From assembly GCF_051106095.1 (NCBI RefSeq), contig NC_135786.1:212386501-212450500 (forward strand): a stretch of 64,000 nucleotides of DNA. Direction: 5' to 3'. The position numbers were made by a program, and so were the translations under genes. The first letter of the stretch is position 1. Each line of letters opens with the position of its first letter. The DNA is from Pogona vitticeps (lineage: Eukaryota; Chordata; Lepidosauria; Squamata; Agamidae). Positions 25,301 to 39,713 of the stretch are shown here, piece after piece. Under the pieces are notes generated by a model that worked only from the letters and a program-made list of their open reading frames with translations, was not told the origin of the DNA and did no database searches.

Positions 25301-28300
25301 TAGATGCAAAATAGTGTCCAATCCTATGTAATTGTTTTTAAAGTAGTTTTTATATGACTCTTGGCTGAAGGAAGTAGAATTTGGGCATCACAGTCACATT
25401 TTCCCTTGAGAATATAGGTGACATTTTTGCTATACAAAATGCTAAATTTCACAGGCATTTGCCTTTAAGAAATGGTTCAGTGTGCTGAGGGCATATACAA
25501 TGATCGGATTAGAATTAATCTCTGAAAAAAGGATCTACATAACTGAGGGGCGGCAATCCGGAATGACTAGAATCTTTTCGATCCCCATACGAATAACTGC
25601 AACAAACCTGGATGTCAGTGGCTGGATTCCAGTCAATATCATAGAGGACTAGGTGAGATGCCCCAACCAAGTTCAGACCCACACCACCAGCCTTTGAACT
25701 CAGGAGAAAGATAAAAGCTGGGCAGAATTTACTGTTAAAAGCATCAACAATCTGTTGTCTCTGAGAAACTGGGGTATTGCCATCAAGTCTTGTGAAGGAG
25801 TATCCATAACGCTTGCACACTTCTTGTAGAACATTCAGTGTCTGAGTGTAGTTAGATACCACAACGACTCTATCAATCCAAAACAGAGAATTAGTATTAT
25901 AAGGATAACAGCTAGACAATGGGTGCAAAGCATTTTAAACTCTTGAAAGTACAATAAAAACATTAAACATTTTCAGTCTCAGCATGTGATGATGAACACT
26001 ATTCCACACTAGCAAATGCTATACTAAAAAACGAATCAATATATTCAGACCATTACAAAACATTCTTGAGGCACATTTTATTCAATGTCTCTCCTAAGGT
26101 GTAGGGGAGGAAATAGAATTTACACGGCAGAGGTATATAGATTTCATTGAGTTAGAAAGGATGAATCTGCAGAAGGATTCAAAGTTATGAAAGAAGAATG
26201 AAATATTTTATGAACAGGGCTAGATGCCAGGTATCACAGAATGTCTGTATAGTGCAGTGATTTGAGGGGGGTAGGCAACCTTTCAGATATTTGGGGGCAT
26301 GCTCCTCATAAACTCACTACATGACCAAGTATTACAGACTGAAGGAACTGCATTTCAAAACATCTGGAGGACACCACTTTAGTGTTGGACTAAGATGGGG
26401 AAAGCTTTTCGAAACACTTCCTCACACAAAAGCAAGTGCAAGCTGCTATTAATCACACATTTCACTCATAGGAAAGTATGATTTAGGTCAGCAGGAAATA
26501 TTCCCAGGGAGATTCAGTATAAGACTTTCAGCCTAAATGCTGCTTTAAAACAGAACACCACAAAAAAAAAGCTTTCTGTGAACTGGACAATTTGCAGTAA
26601 AGCAATCACATGTAGATAGCAAATAAAATTAATTTCATGGATCAGTTTTCAAAGCATAATATGTTAGGCAATACAGGCTAAAATTCTGTTGTGCAGTTGC
26701 ACAAACAGTATAACTTGTAGAGGCAACAAATCTCCTTCAAATTTATCTGTTGCACACCGAGTTGTGTATGCAACAGATACTGTCTGCAGAGATTTCTTAA
26801 CTTATGGCAATTTGCTTCCAAAAGTTGAAACGTCCACATAATTCTGCATCTAGATTCCAGCCATTGTATTGGGACAAATGAGTTAGAAAGAATTCCATGT
26901 CTCTTTGTTTTAATAACAATGTTTTTTGTTCTCTACATTTTTAATTTTAACCTGATTATTGCCTGTTGCTTTATATTTTTATTGTTCAGTTTCTTTGTTA
27001 TCGGCTGCACTTTCTTTTTTCACAAAGGCAAGATAAACATTTTTTTAAATAGCAAAATAAATGAGAAGCCTAGAGGGCTGGGTTACCGTTGTTTTTATCT
27101 TGTCATTTCTTTTAAAATAATACTATATTTTTCAGTTGCTTTGTTTTTCATTGTAACAAATAAAATACAAAAGTAATTGGCATAAACTTTATGTGGTCAG
27201 ATAACTGTTCTTTACTTTCTACAACTACACCCTTCATATCACAAGGAGAATGTCACTTTTGACTGTATATGAGGCACTTCCCTAAGTTTCTACTTTACTA
27301 AAAAATGTGCATTTAATGACACCTTTATTTATTCATTTATTCAAACCCAGACCTACTGGAGGATGCCACACTTTCACTAAGCTGCCACCAACCATTCCCT
27401 GTAAGGAGTCACACAGACCAGGAATGGATTTTTAACAAATAAAGGAATAAGGTTTATTTAAATAACACACAGGGAAAATAAAATGATCAAATGAATAAGA
27501 TACAGTAACGTGGCTTAGTCTCAATCATACATACACCAGGTTGGTTCACACAGAACACCTTTAAATAAAGCACAGACCCTGAACCTATCAGTTCTGGCTT
27601 CCCATACAGACACCTGAACCTATCAGGTTGGTACTGACTGACACACAGTAGTACCCTGTCTGACACACAGACTCCCACACCAGCTTCTTCTCTCAGCTCT
27701 CCTCTAGCTTCTCCCTCAGCTTCACCTATATATACAGTACAGCCCCTCCTCCTGATGTCCCGCCTTCCACTCCCCATAGGATGGAACTTTCCCTCCAAAC
27801 CCATGACAGACAGGTAACATCAGTGCTGTATGTAACAAATGACACCTTTATTTATTCATTTATTTAAATTTATCAGACACAATGTATTCTCAGACAGAGT
27901 CCTCTGAAGATGCTGGCCACAGAGACTGGCGAAATGTTAGGAAGAAAAACATCCAGAACACGGCCAAACAGCCCGAAAAATCTACAACAACTATTAGACA
28001 CAATTTTATAAAAGAATCTAGAACATACTACAAAATGTAAAATATATACAAGTTAAAAACAAGCACACACACACACACCATACATGTAATCTAAAAATGC
28101 ACCTCCCCTTGAAAACAAAAAGTCATAGTGCTTATTTTAAAAATATTGCCTGTTACTTCTGGCCAAATGCCACGGAGGAAAAAAAATCCTAAATTGGTGG
28201 CGAAAGGATGATAGCACTGTAAAGAAAAGTAATTCCCTTAATGCAGAGCTGGGCAACTTTGCTGAACCCAGGGGACAATTTTCTGCCCCTGAAATCATCC

Positions 28301-28866
28301 AGCAATATGGACCATTGTGTAGCGTTCACCCTTATTATGAAGTAGTCATGCATATTCATGTTGCAGGCTAAGGTTGCTAAGAGGCGGAGCCGAGAGATAT
28401 GTAATAAAGAGACGGAGTCAGAGAGTCAGTCAGTGAGTCAGAGTGAAGAGAGAGAAGAGAGTAAAGAGATAGAGTGTGGTATTTGGGAGATCTGAGGTGT
28501 GATTAGAGTGAAGAGTGAATAAGAACTGATATAACAAATAGAAGGTTGAGATTGATAATAAACCTGTAGAAGTTACCTATGATTAATAAACAAACAGCTG
28601 TAATCAATAAACAAGTTTTATTTAAAAGACAGTGAAGTTTGGACCTTCATCTTCATCCTTCCATAATTAATGTTGATTTAGTGATCAACTGGTGGCAGCG
28701 GGTGAAAAGGAGTATTGGTTTGTCTTTGTGTGCTCTGTGTTTGGAGAGTCAGGCAAGGGACATGAGGGGCGAACGCCACAATTGGTATCCAGCGGTGGGA
28801 TACGAAGAAATCCAATCAAGCTTGAATTTAAAGAAAATTTTCTTGAGTCAAGGGTACCTTTTAGAT

Positions 28867-28905
<39 letters not shown>

Positions 28906-31900
28906 TTTTATTTCTATCCCGCCTATCTGATCATATTCGACCACTCTAGGCGGCTTACAGTAAAAACAACAATGTAATTTTAAAACTTTACAGCAGAAAC
29001 TTAAATAAAAAATAATAATAATAAAGAACAGAATAAGAAAAAAGATCGTCAAGGGTTTTCTGTTGGGAAGGCCCGCCTATACATCAATGTTTTTAGTTGT
29101 TTCTTAAAAATGCCCAGCGAGGGAGCCGCGCGAATCTCAGGGGGCAAGTTGTTCCAAAGGCGAGGAGCCACCGCCGAGAAGGCCCGGATTCTGGTCTTTT
29201 CCTTTCGGGCCTCTCTCGGCGTTAGGCTCCTCAGCCTTATCTCCTGGCTCGCGCGAGTGACACGGGTAGATCTAGATTTAGACAGAGGTGTGAGGTTAAG
29301 GAAGTTTGGTTACTTACTAGAGCTTTTGGGAAAGCTTAGTGGTGGGGGCTTCTGAACCCAGATCTGGGGGGTCTAAGATAGGAACGACTCAGAGAAAATT
29401 CTTGTATTTTACCTCAAGATTTGAAGACCCAGTAGGCGAGCTTAAGATTCAAGGCTCTAAGAGTTTAGAGAGCGCTTGTGGAAAAAGCAGAAGCCAGGGG
29501 TCAGAGGAGATCTGAGGGAATAGAAGAAAAAGCCTTTGCTTGAAATAGAAATCATTTAAGTGACTGGAAGTAAAAGAAGAAAGACAGGTCCATTATAAAA
29601 TCAGTATAAACACACTCTAGAATAAGTAACTCAGATAAATATGTCTCCCAAAGGAACTAAAAGACCAGTCATGGTGGAAACTGAGTCTCAAGAGGCACAA
29701 AGTTTAGTACCTCAGGAAATGGAGAGAACTGGTGACCCTGTAACTCCAAGAGAACAGTTGAAGACTGAGGAGGATGACTTGGGGAGAAAAGGTGTTCTAA
29801 GCTCCCTAGATTTTCAAAAATGGAAATTACAACTGGAATTTAAATTGAAAGAATTAGAGATCAAAGAAAGAACTAGGAAATTAGAAAGGAGAGGAAAAGC
29901 TGAGCAAGAGGCCAGACAAAGGGCATCTGAGCAAAGAGGTCAGACAAATGGCATTTGAGCAAGAGGCCAGACAAATGGAATTAAGACAAAAAGAGATGGA
30001 TTATCAAATACAAATGAGACAAATAGAAATAACCTCTCAAAATAATGACAATAATAACAGCTCCAACAGAGGAATTCCGGCTAAAATTGATCTTAAGAAA
30101 TTTCCCCAATATAAGAAAGGGGACTGTCTTGAATCTTTTCTTATCAGTTTTGAGTGCGCATGCTGGGACTTTAATATCCAAGATAGCTGATTTGAGGTCA
30201 CAAATCAGTGGAGAATTGCTTGAGATTTATTCTCAGATTCCCCTAGAACAGGCTAGAGATTTTGAAGCTTAGAGAAAAATGGTATTTTCCAGATATTGCA
30301 TAAATGCAGAACATCTCAGGCGAAAATTCCATACCCTTACTAAAAGGCCTGAAGAATCGTATGCTCAGTTGGTGTCTAAGTTACATCAGTATCTGGACAA
30401 ATGGATGACACGTGAAAAAGTTACTTCTCTAGAAGAGATGAAAACTGTTATAGGCTTAGAACAATTTTACTAGAGTATATTTTACCTGTGGAATTGCGCT
30501 ATCTTGTTAGGGACAAAAATCCTAAAGCTCTAATAGAAGCTGGTGAACAAGCAGATCATATTAGAGAGTACAAAGACCCCAGATTCTCCGAGGTAAAAGT
30601 TAACAAGCCAACCTGGGACAACCATAAGAAATCCTTCAACCAACCTTTTAACAAACAGTACTATAGTAAAACAATAGGGAATGAAGGCCAGGGTGGTGCC
30701 TCAGCTAAATTAGTACAACCTAGTCCTCAGAACCAAATGAACTCTGAGGAAACGTTTACCAAATCTCCTCCGAATGGGAGAAGGAATTATAGGTGTTACA
30801 ACTGCAACCAGCCTGGACATTTACAGTTCTAATGTACAAGAGATAAACTTAATACTGGGAAGAATAATAATCAAACCAAAAAAGTGTACTGTTTAAAACA
30901 AGTTGAATCCTCTGAGGGAAGCAGTAATCAGAGTCTTGTTTCCATGGCAACCACAGCTTCCATTGATCTTGAGGAGGACATTCCTGAAGCCACTATAGTA
31001 CATTGTTATTATATCGAAAATGACAATACCCTTCTCAAAAACGCTGGTGAAGAGATATTAGTGGGAGGAAAGAAATACATTGCTATAAGGGACACAGGAT
31101 CTCAAATTTCTATAGTACATTCTGATTTGATAGCCCAGGATGACATAATTCCAGGCAGAACTATGACCTTAAAAAGAATTGGGAAATAATCTGTAGTGCT
31201 GAAAGTGGAAGAGGTTCAGATAAACTATGAGAATTTGTCTGGAAAGTGGCAGGTGACACATTTCCCCTCCCAAACAAACATATTTAAGGGGGAAGGTATG
31301 TAGCATTCACCCTTATTATGAAGTAGTCATGCATATTCATGTTGCAGGCTAAGGTTGCTAAGAGGCGGAGCTGAGAGATATGTAATAAAGAGGTGGAGTC
31401 AGAGAGTCAGTCATTAAGTCAGAGTGAAGACAGAGAAGAGAGTGGAGAGATAGAGTGTGGTTGAGCTGTGATTAGAGTGAAGAGTGAATGAGAACTGATA
31501 TAACAAACAGAAGGTTGAGATTGATAATAAATCTGTAGAAGTTGCCTATGATTAATAAACAAACAGCTGTAATCAATAAACACGTTTTATTTAAAAGACA
31601 GTGAAGTTTGGACCTTCATCTTTATCCTTCCATAATTAATGTTGATTTTGTGATCAACTGATGACAGCAGGTGAAAAGGAGTATTGGTTTGTCTTTGTGT
31701 GCTCTGTGTTTGGAGAGCCAGGCAAGGGGCACGAATGCCACACATTGTGACTGCAGAAAGGGGGTGGGCTTGAGAGGGAAGAAAATAAAAAATAAACATC
31801 TAGGTGGTGGGAAGTCCACGTTCAGTTTTGAAAAAATGGGTATTTGGGAGATGTTGAACACTGCAGCAATGGGTCCTTACAACTCAATTCCTGCTCCTGG

Positions 31901-32178
31901 AGGATTTTTGTGGGCAGGGGATTCTGACACGGCCAGTGTCACAAAAACTACTTTAAGGCAGCTGCACGCAGCCCTAATGATGCCTTCTCCCCATCCCTGT
32001 TTTCAACATAAAGAAATTACTACACTAAAGGGAAATACTTCTTCCTTTAAAAAACGTGCAGGACAGGCACAACCTGTCCGTTTCTACAACATTCCTGTAA
32101 CGTAGGTAAAATTGGGAAAAAAAGGAATAGGTGGTTCAATCCAATGTCTTTTTAAGGAGAAAGGTGGGGTAAAACATT

Positions 32179-32226
<48 letters not shown>

Positions 32227-35200
32227 ATACTGTCATCTGCAAATTCCAGGAGTGAGGTGGGAATGAGGATTAGTGTGCCTTGTGTTACTCCTACAAATGT
32301 CAAGTGAGCGCCATTACTGGAGATTCTTGAACTGGCTTGATTATCTTGTGAGAGAAGAGTGATATTAAAAATTAGGCCATTTTAGTTGCACACAAAAGCA
32401 AAAGCTGGCCACACTTTTTTTCCTACCTTTCTGAAGGGCTGAGCTCATGAATTGCTGCCAGCAGCTGTATCAGCACCATCATCTTTCCCGAGTCACTCTC
32501 AGAAAAAGAGGTCAATGTGTAGTCCTGAGGAAATATGCCAAGTAAACTCTCATAGAGGTTCTGTTTTTCTCGTTCATCACACGTGGAATCACATTCTTTC
32601 TCCTATGAAAAACAGAATTATAATGTGTGGCTTCTATGGATGTCCCAAATGTGACAGCCCTGTGCCTTTGCTGAGAGCAATGCCATTAGGAGACCAGACT
32701 CCGTTACAAACCCGGACTCCAAACAGGGTCCCCCAAGGCAGAAGGGTCACAGCTGAGACAACTGACTGAAATTCATCCATCCTCTTCAAGGGTAACGGTT
32801 ACATAAGCAGAAAAGAATGGATAGTTCCAATGGTGATGGGGGTAGCAGCTACTAGACAGTTAGCATTTGTTAGTACTGAACAGAAAGTAGCCATTGTGAT
32901 TAATGAATGTTCCTTAACATGAAAACTCTATGGGGAGACAGTCCAAAATAATGAGAGAGAGTGATGGAAGATGAGACTCCTAGGTCAAAAAACACTCAGC
33001 TGGCTACTAGAGAAGAGCAAAGGACAACTATGAATAGCACTGCAACTAATGATGTAACTACTGTATTTTTCTGTGTATAAGACGATACTTTTATCTAAAA
33101 TCTTTAGAGTAAAAATTGAGAGTCATCTGATACACAGAAGTAAGGAGGGGGGAGGGATAAAGTGCTTTGATCCCTGCTTTCCCCCTCCACTATCTTGCGA
33201 GGAAAGTGAAGGGGGAAAGCAGGAATCATCAAAGTGCTTTGATCCTTGCTTTCCTCCCTCCACTTTCTTGCAAAGAAAGTGATTTTCCCCTCCACTTTCC
33301 TCGCAAGTAAGTGGAGAAAAGCAGGAATCAAAGCGCTTTAATCCCTGCCTTCCCCCTCTACTTTCTTGCGAGAAAGAAATTTGGGTTTAGAAAAGTCGGG
33401 GGGTCTTATATATGGAAAAATACAGTACATTAAAGGTAAAAGGACCTCTAGTGGCTGATGCGCACAGAAGTAAAAAAAAAAAAAAAGAACACATACAACA
33501 GAATGAATCAAGGTGACCTGGAAACAATGAAGAAATTGAATGTCTAAATATTGCAATGCTTGTTGTCAATGAAGTAAAGTGGAGTAGAATGGGATATTTT
33601 CAGTCAGACAACTACAAAGTATTTTTCTCTGAGAATGATAATCCCAGAAGATATAGAGTGGCTCAGAAAGATGAACAAGTAGATCCTAGATCAATCATGC
33701 CTGAAATATCTCTGGAGGCAAAAATGATGAAACTGAAGTTGTTCTACCTTAAGCACATCATGACAAGACAATAAAGCTGGGAAAGATGGAAGGCAGCAGG
33801 GAAAGAGGTATGCCAGATATGAGGTAGATTAATTCCCTAAAGGAAGCCACAGCTGAGTTTGCAAGAGCTAAACAGAACTCTTGAGGACAGCACATTTTAG
33901 AATCTCTCATTTAACTTGACAACATGAAACAACACAAGAACAGTTACTTTTAACTACTGGCTGTTCCTCATTCCAACATTGTAGATGTGCAATAAGATCA
34001 TTGTGAAACAACCAGGGTTCAAAAATCATTGCTGATCTATTCATGGTTGATACTGGCAGTGCAAAACAATGGATAGAGAGATTCCTAGATAATAAACACT
34101 GATACCTCTTTACATCTTTTTATTACACAGTTTGAAGGGCAGGAAAGGAGGAAGGTGGGTGGGAAGAAGAGGAACTCAATAATAAAAGCAGATGTCAGGT
34201 GAGAGAATAAAATCTGCAGGGAAGCAATCTGAAAAAGATTAAAATTTATTTTCACACTTCCCAAGGCTGACATTTTTTCTGAAGATTTCTAAGGTGCAGC
34301 TGCTTTCTGAAGTATGTAATTTCTTGGGAGATCTTAGCTGAACTACCAGCAGACACAGTAGACGTGTTACAGTTGCTAAAAAGCAGCCTGGAGGCAGAGA
34401 GAAAGGGTGGCCTGGAGGATCCTGTAAGAGCACCAGGAATATCTGAAAAATTAGTGGGGAAATTGATTGGCCTCCCCGTCCTCCAATTGCAGCAAAACGT
34501 ATCAAGAATCCAAGCAGATGGATTAATATCCACTGTGGTGTCTCTGCTCTGCAGCAGCTGACAGTGTGGGAAGTATTTTTCCTAAAGTTGTTATAAGCAG
34601 AGCAACCGTTATGCAGTGATTCTCAACAATTGTGATGTGCATTGAACAAAAGGGAGCATATTAGCATTCCAGAAAGGCATGTCTAGTTTCAGAACCATCT
34701 TTAATACTATAGTAGAATAATTTTATTTGCCAGAAATTTTAACTTCTTTCCTTAGCATGCAACTTACTGTATTACATCTTCCTGTGATGCACAGTACTGT
34801 GCCTGTTATTCACTCCTATCTTTTATCTCTAAATTACAGTGTAGAGTTTGTTCTGTGTGGTCTTCTTATGCCCTTCCCAAAGGTTTCTCCACCAAATCTG
34901 ATACTTCTCTGCTGCTAGAATGTTCACCCCAAATGTTGTCTGAACATAGTAGTATTCTTTATTTGCAGTAGCTATATGTCTTTGCAAGGCTGTCTGTATA
35001 TATAAATGCTCAGAGCAACTTCATTTATTTTCAGTAATTTAAATTTCACATAAAACTATTGGGGGAGGCACATTTGAAGGAGAGCATGAGATTATGAGGT
35101 TTTAAAGGGAGACGTGTGTTTAAAATGATTGGGAAACTCTGCCTTTAGGGGGGATGTCAAAGGCAATCTTTCTTTTGGGGTTGCCCAAAGACAGCTACCT

Positions 35201-38200
35201 TTCAGGTGTGTCCTTTAGGTTAAAAGCAGGGTGGGGAGGGTAAAGAATTCACAGGTAAGAAAGAGAAAGCGTAGGATAAGGAGGGAAAGCCCACACGAGA
35301 ACACAGAAGAAGGCTCTGCAAAGGAGAGATGTGGCTATCATCCAGTGTTCTCATGTGATTTCTGACCTGTCATTAAGAAAAACTGAAATCTATCATTCTG
35401 GAAACCCAGTACTGTACTTATTTTCTGCTTTACAGGTTCAGCCCTACTCTTGCTGGTTGGCTTAATGCTACTTTTCTATGTTTATGTGGAAATGGGGATA
35501 TTAATAATGCACAACTGGATTATTTATATTTATGTATTTAAAATATTTACATCCTGCATTTCTCAATATATATTTTTAAAGACACTTATTTTAACTTGCT
35601 TAGGTTCATTAAAATAGTTAGGAGTACTTACTGGGTGTTTACTGGCTTTTGTTATTTCAGTTTTTAAATTGCTCTCTTTTCAATGAATTGCTTACTGCAG
35701 TGCTATTGACGCTTTCATACCAGACACTGTTTCTCAATTGTTGACCAAAACATCATTAATTATGGATTTGTTTATTTGTTTTTCCAAAATTATTATTGTG
35801 TAATGCTTTGAGAACAAGCCGGTTGTAGACAGGTAGCATATAAATTTTAAATCAAAGCAGAATTATATTGAATGTAAACTTAATTTTTATTATATTATTT
35901 ATTATAATATTTTTCCTGCCTTTGTCCCTAAAAAGGACCCCAAATTGTCCAATTTGAGGTTTCCTTTACTTGTCTCAGTCTATGTATTTAAGCATAATGC
36001 AATATACAAACCTTTATTGCCTTGAAGAGAAGGCAAGGATGATTGCATAGTTTTTTTAAAGCACCAATGCATATTAAGTGTGAGCTATTTTCCAGACTGC
36101 CTTGTAGGCATGATCGAACAACCTGAGAGGTTAACAAAGTTCGGTAGAGGTTCAGCTGCAATGCTGCTGGACGGCAGAAAAGGATGCTTTCCTTTTTAGG
36201 AGGGAGAAACTTATTTATGATGTCTTGGGTCCTTCTGAGAATGAAGAGTCCAGTCAGGCGGGTCAGTTCTGCTGCCCTCTTCTCTCCTAGTTGTATTTCC
36301 TCCTAAGAGAATAGAAAGGATGTTCAAACTGATTCGCGCAAGTTGTTATGCTCTTGTTGCAATGCTCTATAGGTTCCTGTCTGTCTGCCTTTCACAGGTT
36401 TCTCTCGTCTTCCTTCTCCCTATATTTATTCTCTCCCTCCCTTGAATTTACAAATGCATCTTTGGATCCGCTCCTAAAACATAAGGAAGGTCTGGTAATA
36501 AATTTCACTCTCATAGGCCAATTGGATTATGATGCCTGTTTTATTTTTGGAATAAAGGGATCCTGTATAACAGCATCTTTGGATGGATAAGAAGGTTTGA
36601 TCTGTAAAACCCAATATGATCTTATAAGACACACACAGTAGACTGTAATTTCAAGCTTCCCATGGCACTCAAATGCATGAACATATATAGCAGTGCAGGA
36701 GAAAAGTATTATTTAGCTGCATAACTTTGTTCTAAAGATTTGTTTCTTAATTGCTTCATTAACAGCCACCAGATACCTTTTAATTCTATTCCCCCCTCCG
36801 CCCAGGCACAACTCCCATTTTCAGATTTTAGTTATAACAGACCTTTGCTGCTGAAGGCTCTCTGGATCTGATAATAGGCTCCTCATACACTTTTTTGTAT
36901 GCACACAAAGGACCAAGTATGCCGGGATTTACATACTCTATTAATGCATAAAATTCTTGCAGATCATTCTGTACTGGAGTACCTTGGGAAAGATAAGAGA
37001 ATTCAGATATGTATTTGCACATCAAAAAGGACCCCTTTCCTGATGTAGATTAGATTTTATTCCTCACAGTGAAACTTTTACTGCCTTTATTAAGAGAGAG
37101 GAACGATATAAAATCAAATCAATGAACATAGGAATGTACTTGCTTCATAATCTAAAAGATGAACAGATTTTTTTCTTTTTTTATCATGGACATATTTTGA
37201 AGAGGTTCAGATCTCAGCATCTTATCTGGACACACACAAAGCCATTTATGTAGAATCTTGAGGGCCTTTTGGTTTGGGCCACATTTCTCAGATGTAACAA
37301 ACCTTTATTTTAATCTCTTTGCTGGCCAATTGAATTTTCCCATACTTACCTGTAAGAATAATTCTCCTCTTGCAAGCTAGGTTCGCAAGGGCCATGGTTG
37401 TCTTAATGGAACTGTTTTTCAGACGATGCCCCTCATCACAGATTATGAGGCTGAACTCTATATTCTGAATTTGGTCCAAGGAACGGAGCAGCATCTCGTA
37501 ACTCACGATCAGGACTGAATAAAGAGGTGAATTGATGAATTCTTCTACTCTGTGATCCTGCATATTGTACGGACAAATGTAATGTTTTCGGGTAAGACAA
37601 GATGGCACTATAAGCAAATTAATATGCATGCCTGCATGCACATTTATTTCTTTGTGCAATGTGTGATTTCTCAAGCCCACTGCCACAAGGTATGATGATG
37701 GCCACTAGCTTAAATGGTTTTAGAAAGGGAATGAACAGCAAAAAGAATAATTCTGCAGTTCCTCATCCTCATCTGCAAGCATTAAACAAGTGAGGATTTC
37801 AAATGCTAGTGCAATAGTAAAAACAGGAGTCCATTCACATTAACAAGGAAACATTTTAAATTGAAATGGATGAGAAGGGAGGATTTCTCACCTGATCAAC
37901 TAAGAACACCTTGACTCTTTCAGTTCCTAACCATTTCTGAAACTCTTTCCCCCAATTCTTCACGAGACTCCCAGGAGTAACGATCAGTGCCTGTTTTATT
38001 ATAGGCTTGCATCCATACGGCCCTTGACGCAGAAGAGTCCAAATGAGTGAAATGCACTGCAGGGTTTTTCCCAAACCCATCTCATCTGCAAGAATAGCTC
38101 CAAATCGACAATTCATTCTAAGGGAAAGAATTGCATTGTTTTGCATCTTAAAAGAAAGGTTAACCGAGGCATTATTTTCAATGGATTTTTGTTCGTAAAC

Positions 38201-39678
38201 CGAAAATTACATTAACCGAGGTGTTCGTAAACCGAGGTACCACTGTAATTGGCTAACAGCCAGTTTCTGAGCACAATTCAAAGTGCTGGCTATGGCTTCC
38301 AAGCTGCTAGATGGCTTGAGTTGAGACTCTATGAACGATTGCATCTCCCAAGCCTGTGTCGAGTCTTAAGGTCATCAGGAGATGCCTTTTTTTGTAGTTT
38401 TACCACCCTCCCAGGCATATCTGGTGAGGGCATGAGAGATGGCTTCCTCCCAAGTTTATTGACTTCTCTTCTGCCAGAAGGCAAAATGCCCCCCTTCCTG
38501 TTGTCCTTCCGCTAGCTGGTGAAGACAGTTCTATTTAGGCAGGCAAATGACTGGCTGATGAAAAAGAGTTGTTTAATAGGGTGTATGTGTTTTACTCCTT
38601 TTCACTGGTTTTCAGAAGGGTTTCAAAACTGTGATTTCAATTATACTGTGCAATTTATTTAATAGTGTTTTAACATTATAATTCTTTGTGATTTTTGAAT
38701 ATGTGTGCATTTCTAAAAAATCTTATTGTGAGTTACTGTGGGTCCTAAATTGCAGGAAATTAAACAAGTGAGAAAGAAAGCAAAGAAACGTTAATCAAAA
38801 TCTTTGCTTTGTCTTCACTGGCTTGTCATTTGTGATGACAGGGTGCTGTAGTCCAAGAACATCTGGATCACCACAGATTCTCCATCAGTGATTTACAAGC
38901 TCTTACCACTTTGTGGCATCATCCCATTGTGAGCAGCTAGCTTGATGCAGCTGGAACAGAGATGTGCATCATGTGACATGAATGTTTTGGATAAGTGCCG
39001 CTAAATGTTATTAATGGAATTTTCTGGGCAAATAACGTGCCCCATTTTTCTATGTCATGCTCGCAGCAATCTTAATATGTAGACCTCTTCTCAGCAACCA
39101 CTGGAAATACCCACCACTCCAAACACTCTTCAGCAAAGATCCTCTTACCTCATTCCCATCACACATTCATAAAGAAATACAATTCCTTCTCGCTGGTGTG
39201 GACGAAGATGGTTTACAAGATAAGGATCCACGACAACATCGACAACAGGCAAGCCTGCCTTGTTGAACATCTGTTGATGATTCAGGGTTGGCCGTGGCAG
39301 AACTAGGCTATCTTAAATTTCAAACACAGGGCATCATAAATGCAAAATTATTATTTACCAAGTTTAAAAAACCTACCATTTCTCAGTTTGCTAAATTCAA
39401 ACAAAGATTTAAAAGGGATCTTAGACCTGCCCTTTAAGCCAGTATCAATTCTCTCCTAAAATAAAAATAGTTCGCCATGAGCGGGTTTTTCTTGGAGAAG
39501 CAACTGGCCTCAGTACAGGCACATTAGCTAATGAATGCTGCAGACTGGACAGCAACATCTCCAGTGAATCAGACAAAGGCACTACTTAGTTACAAACTAT
39601 TTAGTTTATTTCTTACTCAGGTTGTTATCTAATATGAGCAGTATGCTTTCTCAACTCCTGCACACTTCTCACAGACAT

Positions 39679-39713
<35 letters not shown>

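Larger units (their letters stand above)
28318..31747 (+). mobile_element. gag-bearing LTR retroelement, broken (fossil)
   Basis: LTRs at 28318-28687 and 31299-31656 start TGTAGC and end near GTGATCA. They differ by about 17 substitutions in about 355 aligned bases plus one small indel, by eye near 5 percent, so the element is moderately young. A TGGTGGCAGC primer-site-like stretch follows the first LTR; a purine-rich tract precedes the second. Between are gag-like regions (a lysine/glutamate-rich start, a SCAN-like capsid part, a CCHC knuckle) and the start of an aspartic protease. No reverse transcriptase or integrase was recognised. At least four breaks; it looks dead. Similarity to the leader continues past the second LTR to about 31747. 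Gypsy-like (Gmr1-type) ancestry is inferred from the SCAN-like gag. Confidence 0.7.

Noticed and set aside
31671-32105. 144-codon plus-strand frame
   Set aside because: Starts in retroelement leader and runs into unrelated intronic sequence; no domain.
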